Part shown: one piece after another, positions 9,110 to 17,772 of the stretch
Layout of the letters: every line of letters starts with the position of its first letter
How positions within the stretch are numbered: position 1 is the stretch's first letter
Assembly: GCF_026283925.1 (NCBI RefSeq)
Contig: NZ_JAPDPF010000001.1
Span: 682,001-746,000, forward strand
Length of the DNA: 64,000 nucleotides
Direction: 5' to 3'
DNA from: Dyella halodurans
GTDB taxonomy: Bacteria; Pseudomonadota; Gammaproteobacteria; Xanthomonadales; Rhodanobacteraceae
Notes under the pieces: model-generated
The model's input: the letters and a program-made list of their open reading frames with translations, nothing else
Told to the model about the DNA's origin: nothing
Databases searched by the model: none
Made by a program: the position numbers and the translations under genes

Positions 9110-10267
9110 TCATGCCTTGCCGTGAAACAGCTCGCGGCCGATCAGCATGCGGCGGATCTCGTTGGTGCCGGCGCCGATCTCGTAGAGCTTGGCGTCGCGC
9201 AGCAGGCGACCGGCGGGGAACTCGTTGATATAACCATTGCCGCCCAGCGCCTGGATCGCTTCCAGCGCCACCTTCACCGCATTTTGCGAGGCGTTCAGCA
9301 GGCAGGCGGCGGGATCGATGCGCGACTTCACGTTGCTGTCGAACTGTTGCGCGACCATGTAGGCAAAGCCACGCGACGACTGCAGCGCGGTGTACATGTC
9401 CGCCACCTTGCCCTGCATCAGGCCAAACGTACCGATCGGCGCATTGAACTGCTTGCGCTCGCGCACGTAGGGTAGGGTGATGTCCATCGCCGCCTGCATC
9501 AGGCCGATCGGTCCACCCGAGAGCACCAGGCGCTCGGTATCCAGGCCGCTCATCAGCACGCGCACGCCTTCGTTGACTTCACCGACGATGTTTTCGGCCG
9601 GAATCTCGCAGTCTTCGAACACCAGCTCGCAGGTGTTCGAGCCGCGCATGCCCAGCTTGTCCAGCTTCTGCGCGGTGCTGAAGCCCTTCATGCCTTTTTC
9701 GATGATGAAGGCCGTCATGCAGCGGCTGCCGGCCGGGCGCGGTGCGGTGCGCATGTACACCAGCAGCACGTCGGCGTCGGGACCGTTGGTGATCCACATC
9801 TTGGAACCGTTGGCGACCCAGACATCGCCTTTCTTCTCGGCCTTGCAGCTCATCGAGCCGACCACGTCGGAACCGGCACCGGGTTCGCTCATCGCCAGCG
9901 CACCCACGTACTCGCCCGAACACAGCTTGGGGATGTACTTGCGACGCTGCGCTTCGTTGCCGTTGTGGAAGATGTTCTGCACGCACAGATTGGAGTGCGC
10001 GCCGTAGGAAAGACCTACCGAACCGGACGCACGCGAGATTTCCTCCATCGCCACCAGGTGCGCCAGGAAGCCCATGTCGGAGCCGCCGTACGCTTCGGGA
10101 ATGGTGACGCCAAGCAGGCCCATCTCACCGAACTTGCGCCACAGGTCGGCCGGAAACAGGTTCTCGCGGTCGATGTGATCGGCACGCGGGGCAATCTCCT
10201 TCTCCGCGAAGGCATGCACGCTTTCGCGTAGCAGATCGATATCTTCACCGAGCGGAAACGGGCGCAT
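9110..10267 (-). CDS. ivd: Isovaleryl-CoA dehydrogenase
   Basis: A 385-residue acyl-CoA dehydrogenase that oxidises isovaleryl-CoA to 3-methylcrotonyl-CoA, passing electrons to ETF. Family signatures: [17 protein letters not shown] (about 124-139), [34 protein letters not shown] and [42 protein letters not shown]. The catalytic glutamate of this subfamily is in the central helix rather than near the C-terminus; it is seen as Glu245 in [19 protein letters not shown], which separates it from the short-chain dehydrogenases. The gene precedes MCC and thiolase genes on the same strand, fitting leucine degradation. Confidence 0.93.
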   Translation of the reverse strand: MRPFPLGEDIDLLRESVHAFAEKEIAPRADHIDRENLFPADLWRKFGEMGLLGVTIPEAYGGSDMGFLAHLVAMEEISRASGSVGLSYGAHSNLCVQNIFHNGNEAQRRKYIPKLCSGEYVGALAMSEPGAGSDVVGSMSCKAEKKGDVWVANGSKMWITNGPDADVLLVYMRTAPRPAGSRCMTAFIIEKGMKGFSTAQKLDKLGMRGSNTCELVFEDCEIPAENIVGEVNEGVRVLMSGLDTERLVLSGGPIGLMQAAMDITLPYVRERKQFNAPIGTFGLMQGKVADMYTALQSSRGFAYMVAQQFDSNVKSRIDPAACLLNASQNAVKVALEAIQALGGNGYINEFPAGRLLRDAKLYEIGAGTNEIRRMLIGRELFHGKA

Positions 10268-10486
10268 CGCAAACTCCGGCCTGGAGGTGGGGTGGGAACG
10301 AAATGGTAGCGCAGTAAGCGCTTGGAGCTTTGGCGCAGCGCATCACGGGTTGGCGTGGCGCGATCGACGCGGACTTGCCGGTGGCGGCACGAACCCTTCG
10401 GGAACGAGGCTGCGGGCTACTTCCCCGGCGCGGACGAAAACACCCACGGGCGATAGCAGGCTGCGTTCCCATCGGCCGCTGTACCC

Positions 10487-10633
10487 TTATTCCACGTTGG
10501 CGAGCTTGCTTCTCTTCAGTCCTGCGGCGAGCGCCTGCTCGAACGGCAGGTGCACCACGGGGTCGGCCGCCATGCCCGCGACGGGCATGGCCATCAGCAA
10601 CAGGGCGCACATGCCCAGGTGTTTTGCTTTCAT
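10487..10633 (-). CDS. Small exported protein (48 aa), possibly truncated
   Basis: A 48-codon frame with a strong GGAG ribosome site and a clear signal peptide (MKAKHLGMCALLLMAMPVAG, cleavage probably after MAA). The mature part starts DPVVHLPFEQALAAGLKRSK and stops after about 25 residues. The PVVHLPF start recalls, from memory, a longer family of small exported xanthomonad proteins mislabelled excinuclease subunit, so this may be the 5' end of a truncated gene. No continuation is visible in other frames down to 10268. Function unknown. Confidence 0.5.
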   Translation of the reverse strand: MKAKHLGMCALLLMAMPVAGMAADPVVHLPFEQALAAGLKRSKLANVE

Positions 10634-10730
10634 GCGGTGGATCTCCTGGTTGGCGTGGGCCAGCGAGTAGATCGTGAAGAGCAGCGGGCGATGGTCATGA
10701 CTCGCATGCGATCCATACCGTGCAGCAGCT

Positions 10731-11459
10731 TCAGCACAGCCCGCCGTTCACCGCCAGCACCTGGCGCGTGATGTAGCCGGCTTCCGCGCTCAGCAGGAAC
10801 TGCACGGCGGCAGCGATGTCGTCGGGCGTGCCCACGCGCTGCATCGGGATCATCGCAAGGATTTCATCCAGTGGTAGCTCCGCGTCGAGCATGTCGGTGT
10901 CGATCAGGCCGGGCGCGACGCAATTTACGGTGATCCTGCGCTTGGCCAGCTCGATCGCTAGTGCCTTGGCCGCACCGATCACGCCAGCCTTGGATGCGCT
11001 GTAGTTCACCTGGCCACGGTTGCCGATCAGGCCGGATACCGAGGTGATGCAGACGATGCGGCCCGCTGCGCGACGCCGGATCATTGGCATGATCAGGGGA
11101 TGCAGCACGTTGTAGAAACCGTCCAGATTGGTGCGCAGCACCTGGTCCCAATCATCACCGCTCAAGGCGGGAAACGCGCCGTCACGCGTGAGGCCGGCAT
11201 TGCAGACCACGCCGTAGTAGGCGCCATGCTCGGCGACATCCAGTTCCAGCGCGGCAGCGCAAGCGGCGCGGTCGGCGATGTCGAACTGCAGCACGCGCGC
11301 CTGTCGACCCAGCGCCTGGATGCTGTCCTGCACGGCTTCCGCCTCGTCGCGGCGAGAGCGGCAATGCAGCACCAGATCGTAGCCAGCCGCAGCCATGCGC
11401 AAGGCAATGGCGCGGCCGATGCCGCGGCTGGAGCCAGTGACCAGGATGGTCTCAGACAT
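10731..11459 (-). CDS. fabG: 3-oxoacyl-ACP reductase, FabG type
   Basis: A 242-residue short-chain dehydrogenase. NADP-binding TGSSRGIGRAIA (residues about 8-19), NAG in VVCNAGLTRDG, catalytic Ser in ITSVSGLIGNRGQVNYSASKAG with the YxxxK pair, and C-terminal QVLAVNGGLC are all present. It reduces 3-ketoacyl-ACP to 3-hydroxyacyl-ACP. The ATG at 11459 overlaps the end of the upstream dehydratase fusion by eight bases, indicating translational coupling. The neighbours (dehydratase, ACP, COG4648 protein) place it in an aryl-polyene/xanthomonadin-type group rather than the housekeeping fab operon. Confidence 0.88.
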   Translation of the reverse strand: MSETILVTGSSRGIGRAIALRMAAAGYDLVLHCRSRRDEAEAVQDSIQALGRQARVLQFDIADRAACAAALELDVAEHGAYYGVVCNAGLTRDGAFPALSGDDWDQVLRTNLDGFYNVLHPLIMPMIRRRAAGRIVCITSVSGLIGNRGQVNYSASKAGVIGAAKALAIELAKRRITVNCVAPGLIDTDMLDAELPLDEILAMIPMQRVGTPDDIAAAVQFLLSAEAGYITRQVLAVNGGLC

Positions 11460-12195
11460 GGTGGAGTTCCTCTGCATCCGGTGGACTGAAAACGGTGGGC
11501 CGCGCCTTGGCGCTCATGCCCGGCGCATCGATACGGCAAGCGAATACGCCCGTGCCGGCTTCATCATGAAAGTGACGCACGGCTTCGACGCGCAGCTCGC
11601 TGCCGGCGGGAAACGCGTCGGTTGTCGCATGGTAGTGCCGTGTGCCGAGCAGGAAACCGAGGCGGATGGGTTCGCTGGCGGTCAATGCATGACAGCCGGC
11701 CCAGGCGGCGATGGCCTGGGCCATCAGCTCGAGCCCCGCCCAGGCGGGCAGGCTGCCGTCGTCGGCGACGAAAGATTCGCCGGCACGGACGCGGCGGGTG
11801 CAGACAATCCGCTCGGCTTCGACTGCCCCGACGTGATCAAGAAGGATCATGCCTTCGTTATGCTCGGTCGCCGTGCCATGCAGGTTGAAGTCGTCGATCT
11901 GGCTTGCATGCGGGCCGGCGTCCCGCAGGGCGTCGCGCATGGCTTGTTGCGCGCCCACCGGATTCTGCGCATCGGGCCAGTCGTCGCACAGACGCCAGGA
12001 TGACGGTGCTTCGATGGCTCGTTCTGCGAGTCGTCGTTGCGGGGCGTCAATGCAGGCCAGTCGCCCCTGTCGACGTAGCGAGGCCACGCCGTCGGCATTC
12101 AGCGACAGCACTACAGCGCTACGTCCGATGGCGACCCGCGCCACCACCCAGGGATGCGGGGCCAACACGGTCGCGGTGCCTTGCGCCATGTTCAT
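11452..12195 (-). CDS. Ketosynthase fragment fused in frame to hotdog dehydratase
   Basis: A 247-residue protein that looks chimeric. Residues about 70-111 read like the C-terminal part of a beta-ketoacyl synthase (AMRDALRDAGPHASQIDDFNLHGTAT; the usual form is IDYxNLHGTAT). Directly after this comes a dehydratase of the aryl-polyene type (HNEGMILLDHVGAVEAE, LPAWAGLELMAQAIAAWAG, IRLGFLLGTRHYHA, GVFACRIDAPG). The join sits at residues 110-112; His112 aligns with the catalytic His of the family PHxxxMxLL motif. The ATG at 12195 overlaps the upstream stop (ATGA). The simplest reading is a deletion that removed the rest of the synthase and the first dehydratase residues. Whether the product is active is unknown. 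Confidence 0.7.
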   Translation of the reverse strand: MNMAQGTATVLAPHPWVVARVAIGRSAVVLSLNADGVASLRRQGRLACIDAPQRRLAERAIEAPSSWRLCDDWPDAQNPVGAQQAMRDALRDAGPHASQIDDFNLHGTATEHNEGMILLDHVGAVEAERIVCTRRVRAGESFVADDGSLPAWAGLELMAQAIAAWAGCHALTASEPIRLGFLLGTRHYHATTDAFPAGSELRVEAVRHFHDEAGTGVFACRIDAPGMSAKARPTVFSPPDAEELHHV

Positions 12196-12737
12196 GGCGT
12201 GGCTCGCAGGCGTCGCCGCAGCACCCACTCGCCGCCAAACAGCGTGCCCATGATGAAGTAGGCGATCAGGCCGTTGTAGAGCGTCCACCAACCCAGAGGC
12301 GCCCAGAGCGTGAGTACGGCAGATACCAGGCCATTGAACATGAAAAAGCCGACCCACACCCAGGTGACCTTGCGGGTGTACGGAATCGCTTCCGGCGGAA
12401 GCTCGGGCTCGCCCACGCGCGCAATGCGCTCCACCATCGGCGGGCCGTATTTCAGGCTGATGCCGAAGACGAATAGCAGCAAGGCGCTGATCAAGGTGGG
12501 GTACCAACGCAGCATGGCTGTATCACCGCTGATGGCGAGCAGCGCGCAATAGGCCAGCGCAGCAGCAATCATCCAGCGGCCACCTGGCTGTTTCAGCAGG
12601 CTCGGCGCACGGATCAGCCAGATAGCGCCCAGCACGAGCGCAAAGAGCGGCGTCGACACATGCTCCATGCCGAAATAGACCAGGAACGGGTACAGCAGCG
12701 CGATAACCGGCAACAGGAGGGTAGTCAGCTTGCGCAT
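12192..12737 (-). CDS. COG4648-type membrane protein of aryl-polyene/xanthomonadin clusters
   Basis: A 181-residue protein with about six hydrophobic segments (LLLPVIALLYPFLVYFGM; LFALVLGAIWLI; MIAAALAYCALLAI; WYPTLISALLLFVFGISL; VTWVWVGFFMFNGLVSAVLTLW; LYNGLIAYFIMGTLF). The loop KYGPPMVERIARVGEPELPPEAIPYTRKVT is the most conserved part of this family. Members sit beside ACP genes in aryl-polyene and xanthomonadin clusters; the molecular role is unknown. Here the gene overlaps the ACP gene by 13 bases and the next gene by four, so all are co-transcribed. Confidence 0.8.
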   Translation of the reverse strand: MRKLTTLLLPVIALLYPFLVYFGMEHVSTPLFALVLGAIWLIRAPSLLKQPGGRWMIAAALAYCALLAISGDTAMLRWYPTLISALLLFVFGISLKYGPPMVERIARVGEPELPPEAIPYTRKVTWVWVGFFMFNGLVSAVLTLWAPLGWWTLYNGLIAYFIMGTLFGGEWVLRRRLRATP

Positions 12738-12988
12738 GCGGCCTGTTGCGCCTCAGTGAAGGTGGCCAGGCTCGCCACCGTGGCGAAGTGCTGGCGTGCA
12801 TCGCGGGAATCGGAGGCGATCTGGAGGTTGTAGCGATTTTGCAGCGCCAATGCCAGCTCCAGCGCATCCACCGAGTCCATGCCTAGGCCGAACATCGGCT
12901 GTTCCGGCGAGATGCTCGTTGCTTGCAGGTGCTCGATGTAGAAGCTGTCGATGATCAGCTGCGCAATGTCCTGTTGCAAGGCATTCAT
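12725..12988 (-). CDS. Acyl carrier protein (aryl-polyene/xanthomonadin type)
   Basis: An 87-residue ACP with the phosphopantetheine site at Ser39 in MFGLGMDSVDALELAL. The start is ATG at 12988 (MNALQQDIAQLIIDSF); the frame stays open upstream into the acyltransferase remnant, so longer starts are not credible. It would carry growing acyl chains as a thioester for the FabG and dehydratase downstream. The C-terminus is extended by Ala/Gln-rich residues compared with FabI-pathway AcpP. Confidence 0.87.
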   Translation of the reverse strand: MNALQQDIAQLIIDSFYIEHLQATSISPEQPMFGLGMDSVDALELALALQNRYNLQIASDSRDARQHFATVASLATFTEAQQAACAS

Positions 12989-13079
12989 GGCGAGGCTGGC
13001 TCCTTGAAATAAAGGTCGTGTAGGTGGTCGTTGCGTCGGCGGGAGGCTATCGGCAGCGGCGCATGGGCACTGAACCTGG

Positions 13080-13322
13080 CTGGATCTTAAGTCCGCGCCC
13101 ACGCGCAGGCGCACAAGGAAGCGACGGTCGGGAATGCCGTAGCAGGGCTCGGCCTTGGTCAACGTGGTCGGCTGCACCGTGATCAATACCGGTGTGATCA
13201 CCCACGCACCGCGCAGCGCAATGCGGCCTTACGACCTGCAGCGGCATGCGCGCCATCGGGCTCAAGCGCCGGCGTCGGATGGCCGGCAGATACGCGCAGT
13301 CGGACGGTTCGCATTGATCCAA
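13080..13322 (-). pseudogene. Broken lysophospholipid-type acyltransferase, C-terminal remnant
   Basis: On the minus strand, just before the ACP gene, the reading GRIALRGAWVITPVLITV then QPTTLTKAEPCYGIPDRRF resembles the C-terminal half of PlsC-like acyltransferases in aryl-polyene clusters (family form IAL...VxPVxITxxPxTLTKGEPWYxIPxRR). An in-frame TAA precedes the Gly, and the upstream RGAA-like segment appears in another frame, so at least one frameshift plus loss of the N-terminal HX4D region is indicated. No intact gene can be rebuilt in the 230 bases upstream (13323-13554), where I see no other feature. Confidence 0.55.
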
Positions 13323-13554
13323 CGAAATTCATGGTTCTTGGGCCCAGGCCAGCCAGGCGCGCTATTGGGCAATGCGCACATGAGTGTCCCTGGGGCGCTG
13401 TTGTGATGGAAAGCCTGCTAAATGGACACCTGCGTAACCGGTCCCCCGTTGATGTGATTTGCGAGCGTAGGCAGGGCCGTAAATTTCAACGTTTGCTGCA
13501 CGATTCTAGCCGAGCTCTTGCGACCAGCGGATGGCCGGGGCCGGCTCCAGTCGC

Positions 13555-15723
13555 CTATTCGGTCGCAAGGTCTCTCGATAAGGCGGCGAGGCGGTCGCGC
13601 TGGGAGAGCACATGGGTGAGCTGTCCAATCACCAGTCTGGCCGTTTCGTCATCGGCGCCCTCGAGACAAGGGACGTCGGTCGAGACCTGTTCATGCTCGT
13701 CCCTGGTCATGGCGCTGCGGTTGGCGAGGGATTGCGCCAGCTGCTCCAGCGCTTTCACGGTGATCCCGCCCACCTGGATAACAGTCTCGCGCGCGGGCCC
13801 CTCCAGCATCGCCTGGCGGTTCGCGCCCAGCGCCGAGAGTTGGCCCAGCAAGACGTGGGAGGTGGCCAGGAAGCGCAGCAGCGTCTCGCTGCCGCCACGG
13901 TGCCTTCCTGGCTCGCGCAGCATCTTGGCCAGCGCATTGCTGAGCGTGGCGTTGGCGTTGTGTGCCTCACGACGGGCCACGCGATAGTCCAGGTCGTCGC
14001 GGCGACCGCTGGCGTATTGGGCCATGATCTGGGCGAGATAGCGCGCGTCGCTACGCACCGTGTCGGCCAGCACGTCGTCGAACCGGCGGCCCTGCCAGTC
14101 CGGCAGGATGAAGTGCATCGCCAGCGCGGCAATGGCGGCGCCGATCAAGGTGTCGAGCAGGCGCGGCCACATCACTTCGTAACCGTTACCCACCTGGTTG
14201 AAGCAGAGCACCACGAACAGCGTGATCGCTGCGGTGGCGGTGGTGTAGCGGCGCAAGCGGGCGGCAAAGAACATCACGCCCGACGCCACGATCAGTGGCA
14301 TCTGCCAGGGCCCGAAGGGCAGCAGGCGCAGCGTGGCCCAACCGAGCACGAGTCCGATGAGGGTGCCTGACACGCGCTGCACCAGCCGGATGCGCGTCGC
14401 GCCATAACTGGGCTGGCACACCAGCAAGGTGGTCAGCAGGATCCAGTAGCCGTGCCGTGGATGCACGGCATGCAGCACCGCATAGCCCACCAGCAGCGCG
14501 ACAGCGAGTCGTAGCGCATGGCGAAAGCGGAACGATTGCCTGGTCAACTGCAGGCGGATGCGCGTCCAGGCTTCGCCGGGGGTTTGCGGGCTGGGATTCT
14601 GCAAGGCGCTGTCGGCCCCGGCCGCGGGCAGCTCGACCGGTGTTTCGCCTTGCAGTTGCGCCTGGATCGCCAGCAGGTTGCGCACCAGCGCATCGAGCGA
14701 GCGCAGCAAGTGCTCGGCGGGCGGATCGACTTGCGCGCGCAGCGCCACGACGGCGCTTTGCAGATCCCGTGCCGAGGCGCGGGTGTCGGTCGCCACGGGC
14801 GCCTGCGTGCGCAAGCGCAACGCTTCCGCGTGCTGGCTGCAGTTGCGCGCTTCCAGCTGCAGCAGGTGCTCGCAGCGAAACAGCACATCGCTGTGGAACA
14901 GCGCTTCGGCCAGGGCGTCATACGGGTAATGAGCGGAGCTGATGCGCTCATGGATGTCCTGCGCCATGAAGTACAGGCGCAGGCGTTCGGCGGTGGCGCC
15001 GCGCGGACGCCGCGCGCCCATGCGGTCGATCAGGACCAGTCGCGTGTCATTGAGCGCTTCCACCACGCGTTCGTTCTTCATCGCCAGCGCAAGCTGCAAG
15101 GCTTCGCGATCCACCCCATGGACGGGCGTGAACAGGGCCGCCTTGCCGGTGAGGAAATCGGCCAGGGCGTCGAACAAGCGCGCCAGCGAGTGCCGCACGG
15201 CCTGTTGCGGCGCCAGCACGCTCCACCCTAGCGAGAGCAAGCCGTACCAGGCCGCGCCCAGCAGCAGGATCAGTGGCTGGTGCCATGGGTGCATGGCGAC
15301 GCCGGCCTGGTCGGCCCCGATCATCGTGTACACCGCCAGCAGCAAGGTGGCGCCTGCCACGGTGGCGTAGCGCTCGCTGATGGCGCCCAGCATCACCAGC
15401 ACGAAGGTGGCCAGCGGCAGGCCTAGCGCGAACAGCACGGGGTAGGGGAACAGCCACTGCACCGCGAACGACGACAAGGCGAAGCAAGCCAGGGTCACCA
15501 GCAGGGTAGTCAGGCGGTTGCGCCAATGGTCCTCGGTCTCGGCCAGGGCGCAGGCAATCACGCCGAGCAGGGCCGGGCTCACCGCGTCGAGACGGCTGGT
15601 GGCAAAACACCAGCCCACCGCACCGCCCAGCGCGAACAGGACGCGCAGGCATTCGGCAAAGCGATCGGAACCGCGCAGGCGGCGCCAGCGATGGGCGAGG
15701 GTGGCAGCAGGCATGGGCGCCAG
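13555..15723 (-). CDS. yccS: YccS/FUSC-family inner-membrane protein
   Basis: About 722 residues with two blocks of transmembrane helices (roughly residues 20-170 and 395-530), each followed by a long soluble region, as in YccS/YhfK and aromatic-acid exporter AaeB relatives. Recognisable stretches: ALLGVIACALAETEDHWRNRL, ISERYATVAGATLLLAVYTMIG and, in the FUSC domain, HGYWILLTTLLVCQPSYGATRIRLVQRVSGTLIGL. Transport substrate is unknown. The start is uncertain: ATG 15723 (MLAPMPAATL) is used; ATG 15714 or TTG 15756 also fit. It is not operonic with the leucine dehydrogenase gene, which ends in its own terminator. Confidence 0.85.
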   Translation of the reverse strand: MAPMPAATLAHRWRRLRGSDRFAECLRVLFALGGAVGWCFATSRLDAVSPALLGVIACALAETEDHWRNRLTTLLVTLACFALSSFAVQWLFPYPVLFALGLPLATFVLVMLGAISERYATVAGATLLLAVYTMIGADQAGVAMHPWHQPLILLLGAAWYGLLSLGWSVLAPQQAVRHSLARLFDALADFLTGKAALFTPVHGVDREALQLALAMKNERVVEALNDTRLVLIDRMGARRPRGATAERLRLYFMAQDIHERISSAHYPYDALAEALFHSDVLFRCEHLLQLEARNCSQHAEALRLRTQAPVATDTRASARDLQSAVVALRAQVDPPAEHLLRSLDALVRNLLAIQAQLQGETPVELPAAGADSALQNPSPQTPGEAWTRIRLQLTRQSFRFRHALRLAVALLVGYAVLHAVHPRHGYWILLTTLLVCQPSYGATRIRLVQRVSGTLIGLVLGWATLRLLPFGPWQMPLIVASGVMFFAARLRRYTTATAAITLFVVLCFNQVGNGYEVMWPRLLDTLIGAAIAALAMHFILPDWQGRRFDDVLADTVRSDARYLAQIMAQYASGRRDDLDYRVARREAHNANATLSNALAKMLREPGRHRGGSETLLRFLATSHVLLGQLSALGANRQAMLEGPARETVIQVGGITVKALEQLAQSLANRSAMTRDEHEQVSTDVPCLEGADDETARLVIGQLTHVLSQRDRLAALSRDLATE

Positions 15724-15759
15724 CATACGACGCAGACCACAGCCGCCGCTGGCCAAATG

Positions 15760-15787
15760 AAAACGCCGGCCACGGGGCCGGCGTTTT
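15760..15787 (-). terminator. Rho-independent terminator of leucine dehydrogenase gene
   Basis: A 12-bp perfect stem (AAAACGCCGGCC, 15760-15771 with 15776-15787) with a four-base loop, ending in TTTT on the minus strand, 19 bases past the stop of the upstream minus-strand gene. Confidence 0.85.
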
Positions 15788-15806
15788 CGGGTAGCGCTAG
15801 CGCTGC

Positions 15807-16910
15807 TTACTGGCCGCGCATGCGACCGGCGAAACGCGGACCATGGTCGCCCATGTTCGGCAGCTTGATCTTGCCGATGGCCGTGATGCGCTCTTCTGCC
15901 AGGCGATCGGCGGCCTTGTAGGTCGGCACGCCTTCGCTCTTGGAGATCTCGAAGATGCGGCCCAGGTTGTAGTAGATCGTGCGCATCATGCGCATCGCAC
16001 GCTCGCGGTTGTAGCCGTCGATTTCCAGCGACACGTTCATCACGCCGCCGGCGTTGACCGCATAGTCCGGCGCGTACAGCACGCCGCGACGCTGCAGTTC
16101 GTCACCGATGGCGTCGGTGGCCAGCTGGTTGTTGGCCGCGCCGCAGATGATCTTGGCCTTGATGCGGTCGATGGTCTGCTCATTGAGCGTGCCGCCCAGG
16201 GCGCACGGCGAGTACACGTCGGCGTCGACGTCGTAGATCTCGTCCAGGCCCACGGCTTCGCAGCCCAGCTCGTCGACGCAGCGCTGCACCGCATCCTTGT
16301 TGATGTCAGTGACGAACACCTTGGCGCCCTGTTCGCGCAGCAGCTTGATGAACTCGCTGCCGACGTGGCCGCAGCCCTGCACGGCGTAGCTGTACTTGCC
16401 CACGTCTTCGTTGCCGTGCTTGACCTGCAGCGCGGCCATCAGGCCCTGCAGCGTGCCGAACGCGGTGAACGGCGACGGGTCGCCCGAACCGCCATGCACC
16501 TGGTGCACGCCGGTCACGTATTCGGTTTCACGGAACACGTATTCCATGTCGTTGACGTCGATGCCGACGTCTTCGGCGGTGATGTAGCGGCCGTTGAGCG
16601 AGTTGACGAAGCGGCCGAACGCGCGGAACAGCGCCTCGGACTTGTCCTTGCTCGGGTCGCCGATGATCACGGCCTTGCCACCGCCCAGGTTCAGGCCGGC
16701 CACGGCGTTCTTGTAAGTCATGCCGCGCGACAGGCGCAGCACGTCGTTCACCGCGTCCTGCTCGCTCTTGTACGGCCACATGCGCAGGCCGCCGAGCGCC
16801 GGGCCCAGCACCGTGTTGTGGATCGCAATGATGGCCTTCAGGCCGGCGTCCTTGTTATGGCAGAAGACGACTTCTTCGTGACCCGTGTTGGCGATGGTTT
16901 CGAAAATCAT
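15807..16910 (-). CDS. ldh: Leucine dehydrogenase (Glu/Leu/Phe/Val dehydrogenase family)
   Basis: A 367-residue NAD-dependent amino-acid dehydrogenase that deaminates branched-chain amino acids to 2-oxo acids. ATG at 16910 (MIFETIANTGHEEVVF) is chosen with GGAG upstream; the open frame runs 23 codons further without family similarity. Substrate-binding GPALGGLRMWPY, the catalytic Lys79 in NLGGGKAVIIGDP, the RYITAEDVG segment and the Rossmann GCGHVGSEF are clear. Length and sequence fit Leu/Val dehydrogenases rather than Glu dehydrogenases. The gene is a single-gene unit, but it supplies the 2-oxo acids whose CoA esters the Ivd, MCC, thiolase and IcmF enzymes of this window handle. Confidence 0.9.
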   Translation of the reverse strand: MIFETIANTGHEEVVFCHNKDAGLKAIIAIHNTVLGPALGGLRMWPYKSEQDAVNDVLRLSRGMTYKNAVAGLNLGGGKAVIIGDPSKDKSEALFRAFGRFVNSLNGRYITAEDVGIDVNDMEYVFRETEYVTGVHQVHGGSGDPSPFTAFGTLQGLMAALQVKHGNEDVGKYSYAVQGCGHVGSEFIKLLREQGAKVFVTDINKDAVQRCVDELGCEAVGLDEIYDVDADVYSPCALGGTLNEQTIDRIKAKIICGAANNQLATDAIGDELQRRGVLYAPDYAVNAGGVMNVSLEIDGYNRERAMRMMRTIYYNLGRIFEISKSEGVPTYKAADRLAEERITAIGKIKLPNMGDHGPRFAGRMRGQ

Positions 16911-17161
16911 TGGAACGGTGACTCCAAGTTGAGTGCCCGGGGATGGCACGCTGGAATGGCGGCGGGAACGATGCAGCACGGACCCGCCAAGGCAGAAAAC
17001 GCCTGAAACTCAATCGCCCCAGCAGAGCTGAGGCGATGAGGTTAGATCCCAATTGTAGTACGGGGCGTGGCAGGGCTGGTGCCGCGGCGCATCAAAGCGC
17101 TTGCGTATGGCCCCGTTGCGCGGCAACCGCTGGTCTTAGGTCGCCACGACCAGCCGGATGA

Positions 17162-17515
17162 TCAGCCGGCGACCCATACGCCGACGTTGAGGTGCCAGCC
17201 GTCGTTGCGACGCTCATAGTGCGGATGCACGTAGTGGTAACCCGGGCGCTCGGCTTCCCAATGGCCGCGATGGGCAATGTACTGATGGCCATCCCAGTGC
17301 CAATAGCCGCGGGCCCAGACGTAACCATGACGCGGCGCCGGCTCGGCTTCGACCACTTCCACCGGTGGCGGCTGCGGGGCGATCACCTCGACGTACTCGC
17401 GCTGCACCACCGGCTCGCGTTCCACCACGACCGGGCGCGGACGGGCGGGCTGCTCGACGACACAGCCACTGGCCAGCAGGGTCAACGCCGTGAGGGCGAC
17501 TAGACGAATCGACAT
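17162..17515 (-). CDS. YXWGXW-repeat lipoprotein
   Basis: A 117-residue protein with a lipoprotein signal (MSIRLVALTALTLLASGC, Cys18), a Pro/Val/Glu-rich spacer (PRPVVVEREPVVQREYVEV) and three degenerate YXWGXW units: HGYVWARGYWHWDG, HRGHWEAERPGYHYV and RNDGWHLNVGVW. The family is common in Xanthomonadales and Burkholderiales; its role is unknown, probably envelope-associated. A second, related protein without lipobox lies 258 bases upstream on the same strand. Confidence 0.85.
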   Translation of the reverse strand: MSIRLVALTALTLLASGCVVEQPARPRPVVVEREPVVQREYVEVIAPQPPPVEVVEAEPAPRHGYVWARGYWHWDGHQYIAHRGHWEAERPGYHYVHPHYERRNDGWHLNVGVWVAG

Positions 17516-17772
17516 AGTTGAGAGGCCTTATGTGAAGGAAAAGTGAGTGTTGTGGTGGAACAATGACGTCACTAGCTTAGGCTTACCTTTCTCAAACCAA
17601 CTATTTCTCACGCGCTATTTTCTTAGCCGGCAAGGACTTGCGTTTCTTTTCCTCCGGCCTCCCCGTGCCAGTGCGCGACTGGCACGGCTATCTCGTTGAT
17701 GTGGTTGGCGACCACGCGGTGGGCAGCGAGAGAGCGGCTGCACGGCCTCCTGATTCGCAACTTATTGCTTGC

